DNA of 64,000 nt from Rossellomorea aquimaris (GTDB lineage: Bacteria; Bacillota; Bacilli; Bacillales; Bacillaceae_B). Below, piece after piece: positions 60,814-64,000 of the stretch. The DNA lies in contig NZ_QNRJ01000011.1 in NCBI RefSeq assembly GCF_003315075.1, forward strand, positions 44,956 through 108,955, written 5' to 3'. A program made the translations under genes and the position numbers. Numbering within the stretch: the stretch's first letter is position 1; the number at the start of each line of letters is the position of its first letter. A model generated the notes under the pieces. It searched no databases and had not been told where the DNA came from. It was given only the letters and a program-made list of their open reading frames with translations.

Positions 60814-62202
60814 TTGACGAATATCAAACCAGAAACAATGGTTGTGACAATAGAAGATTTGGACCAAAAAGGGTCAGGGCAGGCTGTGGTCTGGCGGGAG
60901 AATGAGCTTGGCAATCCGAAGAAGCTGAGACTCACGATCCCTCAGACCCTGCAGGGGGAAAAGGTGGAAGTGACGGTGGATCAGCCTGATCGCCGCAGAC
61001 GAAAGGCAATGCCGGATGAAATCCTCGAGGCCCACTCTGAGAGAATCCCTGCACCTTGTCCGCACTTCGAACGATGCGGAGGATGTGTGTGGCAGCATTG
61101 GGAGTATAACGGTCAGTTAAAGCAGAAGACGGATCATGTGAAGCATGCCCTGGAAGAGCAAGGCTTTGATCCTGACCTGGTCCGGGATACGATGGGGATG
61201 GATAATCCTTGGCGTTATCGCAATAAGATGGAATTTACGTTTTCTCCTGAAGGTGCCCTTGGACTGCATGAGCAAGGGAATTTCCGTAAGGTCATTTCTC
61301 TTGAAACCTGCTTGATCGCAAGTGAAGAAATGGTGGAAGCGACGATGGAGGTTGCCGATTGGGTGAAGGACCATGGATTAAAAGGGTATAACAAGGACGA
61401 GCACGAAGGGTTACTTCGTCATTTAATGGTCCGTCAATCGTTTGTAACGGGTGAACTGATGCTTGGTCTGTTTGCAACGGAGGCGCCTGAAAATCATCAG
61501 GAGGCAGTGGACGACTTAGTTGCCCGCGCAGGTGAAAAATTCCCCCAAGTCAAAAGCTTGTTATGGCTTGAAAATACGGCATGGGCGGACCGGACGCAAG
61601 CAGAAGAGATTCACCTTTTAGCGGGTCGTGACTTTATTTATGATGAAATGGATGGATACCGCTTCCGTCTTTGGTTTGATACGTTCTTCCAGACGAATCC
61701 GACTCAAGCTCAAAAGCTCGTTGACTTAGCGATTGAAATGGGACAACCGAAGAAAACAGAAAAAATGATCGACCTTTTCTGTGGAGTAGGGACATTTTCT
61801 CTGCCATTCGCAAGCAGAGTCGGAGAACTTGCCGGCATTGAAATCGTCGAAAGTTCGATCGAGTCAGCGAAACGCAATGCTGAAGATAACGGTATCTCAA
61901 ACACGACATTCCTCGCTAAGGATGCTCGAAAAGGAATTGACCAAATGCTGGAGAGCTTTGGCCATCCACAACTACTAATGCTTGATCCGCCTCGATCAGG
62001 TGCAGGCGGAAAAGTCATGAGACGAATCGGACGTGCCAAGCCCGAACGCATCGTGTATGTATCCTGTAACCCCGATACATTCGCGACGGATATCAAGGAG
62101 CTGGAACCATTCGGATACACCCTTGATGCTGTTCAACCTGTTGATTTATTCCCTCAAACGGTGCATGTTGAGTGCGTAGCGACCTTGACACTAAATAAAT
62201 AA
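60814..62202 (+). CDS. rlmD: 23S rRNA (uracil-5-)-methyltransferase, RlmD/RlmCD type
   Basis: 462 residues. N-terminal TRAM-like beta-barrel, then the iron-sulfur cysteines C82-x5-C88-x2-C91 (CPHFERCGGC) with a fourth at about C162 region, a SAM-binding core (FCGVGTFSLPFAS), and the catalytic Cys in VYVSCNPDTFATD (about residue 418) with PPRSGAG. These enzymes methylate U747 and/or U1939 of 23S rRNA (RlmCD in Bacillus). The start is TTG 60814, directly behind AAGGAGGA. It is monocistronic; a hairpin terminator follows at 62241. Confidence 0.9.
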   Translation: MTNIKPETMVVTIEDLDQKGSGQAVVWRENELGNPKKLRLTIPQTLQGEKVEVTVDQPDRRRRKAMPDEILEAHSERIPAPCPHFERCGGCVWQHWEYNGQLKQKTDHVKHALEEQGFDPDLVRDTMGMDNPWRYRNKMEFTFSPEGALGLHEQGNFRKVISLETCLIASEEMVEATMEVADWVKDHGLKGYNKDEHEGLLRHLMVRQSFVTGELMLGLFATEAPENHQEAVDDLVARAGEKFPQVKSLLWLENTAWADRTQAEEIHLLAGRDFIYDEMDGYRFRLWFDTFFQTNPTQAQKLVDLAIEMGQPKKTEKMIDLFCGVGTFSLPFASRVGELAGIEIVESSIESAKRNAEDNGISNTTFLAKDARKGIDQMLESFGHPQLLMLDPPRSGAGGKVMRRIGRAKPERIVYVSCNPDTFATDIKELEPFGYTLDAVQPVDLFPQTVHVECVATLTLNK

Positions 62203-62211
62203 ATGGGACGG

Positions 62212-62230
62212 AGGGACAGGTTCGTTGTCC
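62212..62230 (+). repeat. GGGACAGG-type palindrome after the rlmD gene
   Basis: GGGACAGGTTCGTTGTCCC, the same 6+6 arms as the 3708 and 28394 copies with a changed centre, ten bases after the rlmD stop codon. Confidence 0.75.
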
Positions 62231-62240
62231 CACTGGAAAT

Positions 62241-62274
62241 GGTGCTTGATCCTTATAAGGGTCGGGCACTTTTT
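62241..62274 (+). terminator. Terminator of the rlmD gene
   Basis: GTGCTTGATCC pairs with GGGTCGGGCAC (two mismatched/G-U positions), followed by TTTTTTG. Confidence 0.8.
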
Positions 62275-62334
62275 TGTAATAGTGGTGTACATTCCCTTTC
62301 ATGTGTAAAATATAATATATAGAACTGGACTCGA

Positions 62335-62363
62335 AGAAAATCATAGAATCTCTATGATTTTCT
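62335..62363 (+). promoter_or_regulatory. Hairpin in the selO leader
   Basis: AGAAAATCATAGA and TCTATGATTTTCT are exact complements with an ATC loop, 40 bp before selO and about 20 bp after a TATAAT box (62311-62316). A short TTT only follows, so it is either a weak attenuator or a protein-binding palindrome. Confidence 0.5.
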
Positions 62364-62403
62364 GTTTAATGAAAATAAGCCAAAACCAAAAGAAGGAGAT
62401 ACC

Positions 62404-63864
62404 ATGACAAAGGGAAACGAAACAGGATGGAACATAGAAAATAGTTATGCGCGCCTGCCCGAATCATTTTTCACAATGCAGGATCCGACTCCTGTTCAAG
62501 CGCCAAAGCTGATTGTTCTGAATGAACGAGTGGCTGAGTCGCTGGGACTCAACCTAGAAGAGTTGCATCGTGAAGAGGGAACAGAAGTGTTTGCAGGCAA
62601 TCAAATACCCGAAGGTGCCGAACCCCTTGCTCAAAGCTATGCCGGGCATCAGTTTGGCCATTTTAATATGCTGGGAGACGGTCGTGCTGTCCTGATTGGC
62701 GAACAGATCACCCCATCAGGTGAGCGTTTTGATATTCAGCTCAAAGGTGGAGGAAGAACCCCGTATTCCCGAGGCGGGGATGGTCGCGCGGGACTTGGAC
62801 CGATGCTCCGGGAGCACATCATCAGTGAAGCCATGCACGGACTTGGGATTCCGACTACCCGAAGCTTGGCGGTGGTGACTACAGGTGAGCCGATTTACCG
62901 GGAAACGGAACAACAGGGAGCGATCCTGACCCGCGTAGCGGCTAGTCATCTTCGCGTCGGTACTTTTCAGTTTGCTTCTAAATTTGGAACGGTGGAAGAT
63001 CTCCTGGCACTGGCTGATTATGCTGTGGAGCGTCACTACCCGGAAGGTTTGAATGCACCGAACCGTTATCTTTACCTTCTCGAAGAAGTCATCAAGCGCC
63101 AGGCTGCACTTATTGCCAAGTGGCAAATGGCCGGGTTCATTCATGGCGTGATGAACACGGATAACATGACGATCAGTGGAGAAACCATTGATTATGGTCC
63201 ATGTGCTTTTATGGATACATATGACCCGGCAACGGTATTCAGCTCCATTGATACGGGAGGGCGTTATGCCTATGGAAATCAGCCTCAAATTGCCGGCTGG
63301 AACCTTGCCCGGTTTGCTGAAAGCCTGTTGCCGATTCTTCATGAGGAACAGGAAGAGTCGTTGAAGCTTGCCCAGGATGCTGTGATGGAATTTCCTAAGC
63401 TGTATCAAGATCACTGGCTCGACGGAATGAGAGGGAAACTCGGTATTTTCAACGAAGAAGAAGGGGACGAAGCCCTTGCAAAAGATCTCTTAGGTTTAAT
63501 GAAAGAGAATCGTGCCGACTATACCAATACATTCCGTGCATTAACAAATGAAGAACAAATCGATCTGTTTAATATCCGGGAATTTGTTCAATGGAAAGAA
63601 CGCTGGGAAGAGAGACTTAACAGGCAGGAAGAGTCGAAAGAAGCAACTCATCAGTTAATGCGAAAAAGTAATCCATCTGTGATTCCACGGAATCACCGTG
63701 TGGAGGAAGCGTTGGAAGCTGCAGTGGAAAGTGGTGATTACAGCGTAATGGAGCGTTTGCTTGAGGTTCTTAAAGATCCTTATCAGTTATTGACAGAACA
63801 GTGCAAGTACGCGACACCGCCTGATCCATCCAACCGCCCTTACCGAACGTATTGCGGTACATGA
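62404..63864 (+). CDS. selO: SelO/YdiU protein AMPylase
   Basis: 486 residues, full length for the family. SelO is a kinase-fold protein that moves AMP from ATP onto Ser/Thr/Tyr of other proteins and affects the oxidative stress response. Seen: [21 protein letters not shown], the phosphate-binding [41 protein letters not shown], the catalytic region [20 protein letters not shown] and the final [10 protein letters not shown], typical of the family end. ATG 62404 follows AGAAGGAG. A terminator follows, and directly in its T tract begins a group II intron. Confidence 0.94.
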   Translation: MTKGNETGWNIENSYARLPESFFTMQDPTPVQAPKLIVLNERVAESLGLNLEELHREEGTEVFAGNQIPEGAEPLAQSYAGHQFGHFNMLGDGRAVLIGEQITPSGERFDIQLKGGGRTPYSRGGDGRAGLGPMLREHIISEAMHGLGIPTTRSLAVVTTGEPIYRETEQQGAILTRVAASHLRVGTFQFASKFGTVEDLLALADYAVERHYPEGLNAPNRYLYLLEEVIKRQAALIAKWQMAGFIHGVMNTDNMTISGETIDYGPCAFMDTYDPATVFSSIDTGGRYAYGNQPQIAGWNLARFAESLLPILHEEQEESLKLAQDAVMEFPKLYQDHWLDGMRGKLGIFNEEEGDEALAKDLLGLMKENRADYTNTFRALTNEEQIDLFNIREFVQWKERWEERLNRQEESKEATHQLMRKSNPSVIPRNHRVEEALEAAVESGDYSVMERLLEVLKDPYQLLTEQCKYATPPDPSNRPYRTYCGT

Positions 63865-63878
63865 AGAATGAGCGAAAA

Positions 63879-63911
63879 AGCAGGAAGCCCAAATGGTTTC
63901 CTGCTTTTTTT
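63879..63911 (+). terminator. Terminator of selO, target of intron insertion
   Basis: AGCAGGAAGCC (63879-63889) pairs with GGTTTCCTGCT (63895-63905), followed by TTTTTT; the intron begins two bases after the T run. Confidence 0.85.
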
Positions 63912-63912
63912 G

Positions 63913-64000
63913 GTGTGCCCGGCATGTGCACACGCTTTAGGGTTCAAGTCCCGAACGGTGAAGGTCGTTGTAGCCGTTAGCTGAAGGCAAGGGTGTCCAG
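63913..64000 (+). mobile_element. 5' end of a group II intron (probably class C), cut by the window edge
   Basis: From GTGTGCCC at 63913 the sequence follows the domain I pattern of bacterial group II introns: GTGTG start, GCCCGGCATGTGCAC, then AGGGTTCAAGTCCCGAACGG, GTTAGCTGAAGGCAAGGGTG. Class C introns insert just behind Rho-independent terminator hairpins, exactly as here. The reverse transcriptase gene and the 3' end would lie to the right, outside the window. Confidence 0.82.

Noticed and set aside
62716..63414. Long minus-strand open frame under selO
   Set aside because: It lies opposite a well-conserved gene, has no ribosome site, and the protein has no recognisable character.

Overview
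The window reads as chromosomal DNA of an aerobic, spore-forming member of the Bacillaceae. Evidence: strong AGGAGG-type ribosome binding sites, frequent TTG/GTG starts, T-tailed hairpin terminators, a cwlJ-type spore cortex hydrolase, an RsbR-type stressosome protein, HelD, a NatKR/NatAB-like sodium ABC exporter locus, a mannitol operon of Bacillus type (MtlA with fused EIIA, MtlR, MtlD), a lysine riboswitch before lysA, and ECF sigma/DUF4179 genes. The dispersed GGGACGGACCT palindromes fit marine Bacillus/Rossellomorea-type genomes, but the genus is an inference. No rRNA, tRNA, CRISPR array, prophage or transposase gene was seen. The only mobile element is the 5' end of a group II intron cut by the right edge.

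Layout. 1-3.7 kb: end of a solute-binding protein, two tandem CodA-like amidohydrolases and a DMT transporter. 3.9-9 kb: D-serine dehydratase, HelD, small membrane protein, methyltransferase. 9.1-13.1 kb: two-component system (GHKL kinase, LytTR regulator) divergent from an ABC exporter. 13.2-19.6 kb: small genes (M50 peptidase, lipoprotein protease, cwlJ, deoxyribosyltransferase-like protein, kinase, Nudix) and several gene remnants. 19.9-22.3 kb: short-chain dehydrogenase, then TetR with its NAD(P)-binding target. 22.4-24.7 kb: ABC-F gene with an attenuator-like leader and a frameshift. 24.8-26.6 kb: LysR/TSUP exporter pair. 27.2-31.8 kb: M20 amidase, amidohydrolase, DUF3311 and sodium symporter operon. 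32-36.3 kb: hypothetical genes and an RsbR paralogue. 36.5-38.6 kb: a one-gene ECF sigma/anti-sigma/sensor fusion. 38.8-44 kb: mannitol operon. 44.3-46.7 kb: prolyl hydroxylase, DMT exporter, XRE-cupin regulator. 47-49 kb: two-gene ECF sigma/DUF4179 system. 49-50.6 kb: lysine riboswitch and lysA. 50.9-52.6 kb: DUF1836 protein, HtpX. 52.9-59.3 kb: seven-gene ABC uptake/phosphohydrolase operon. 59.5-63.9 kb: amidase, RlmD-type rRNA methyltransferase, SelO, then the intron.

Three things stand out. (1) Three intergenic arrays with unrelated core words (CATAAA, CGGCTGG, TTGCGTC) all repeat every 20-21 bp, about two helical turns; I do not recognise this as a described element. (2) The 36.5 kb gene joins sigma region 2, sigma region 4, a zinc anti-sigma domain, a membrane segment and a large outer domain in one chain, while 47 kb carries the related functions as two genes. 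(3) A palindromic repeat family with core GGGACGGACC, plus a related GGGACAGGCACC family, occurs at about 17 sites, acting as terminators, bare hairpins and half sites, and in two places supplying the C-terminal codons of unrelated proteins.
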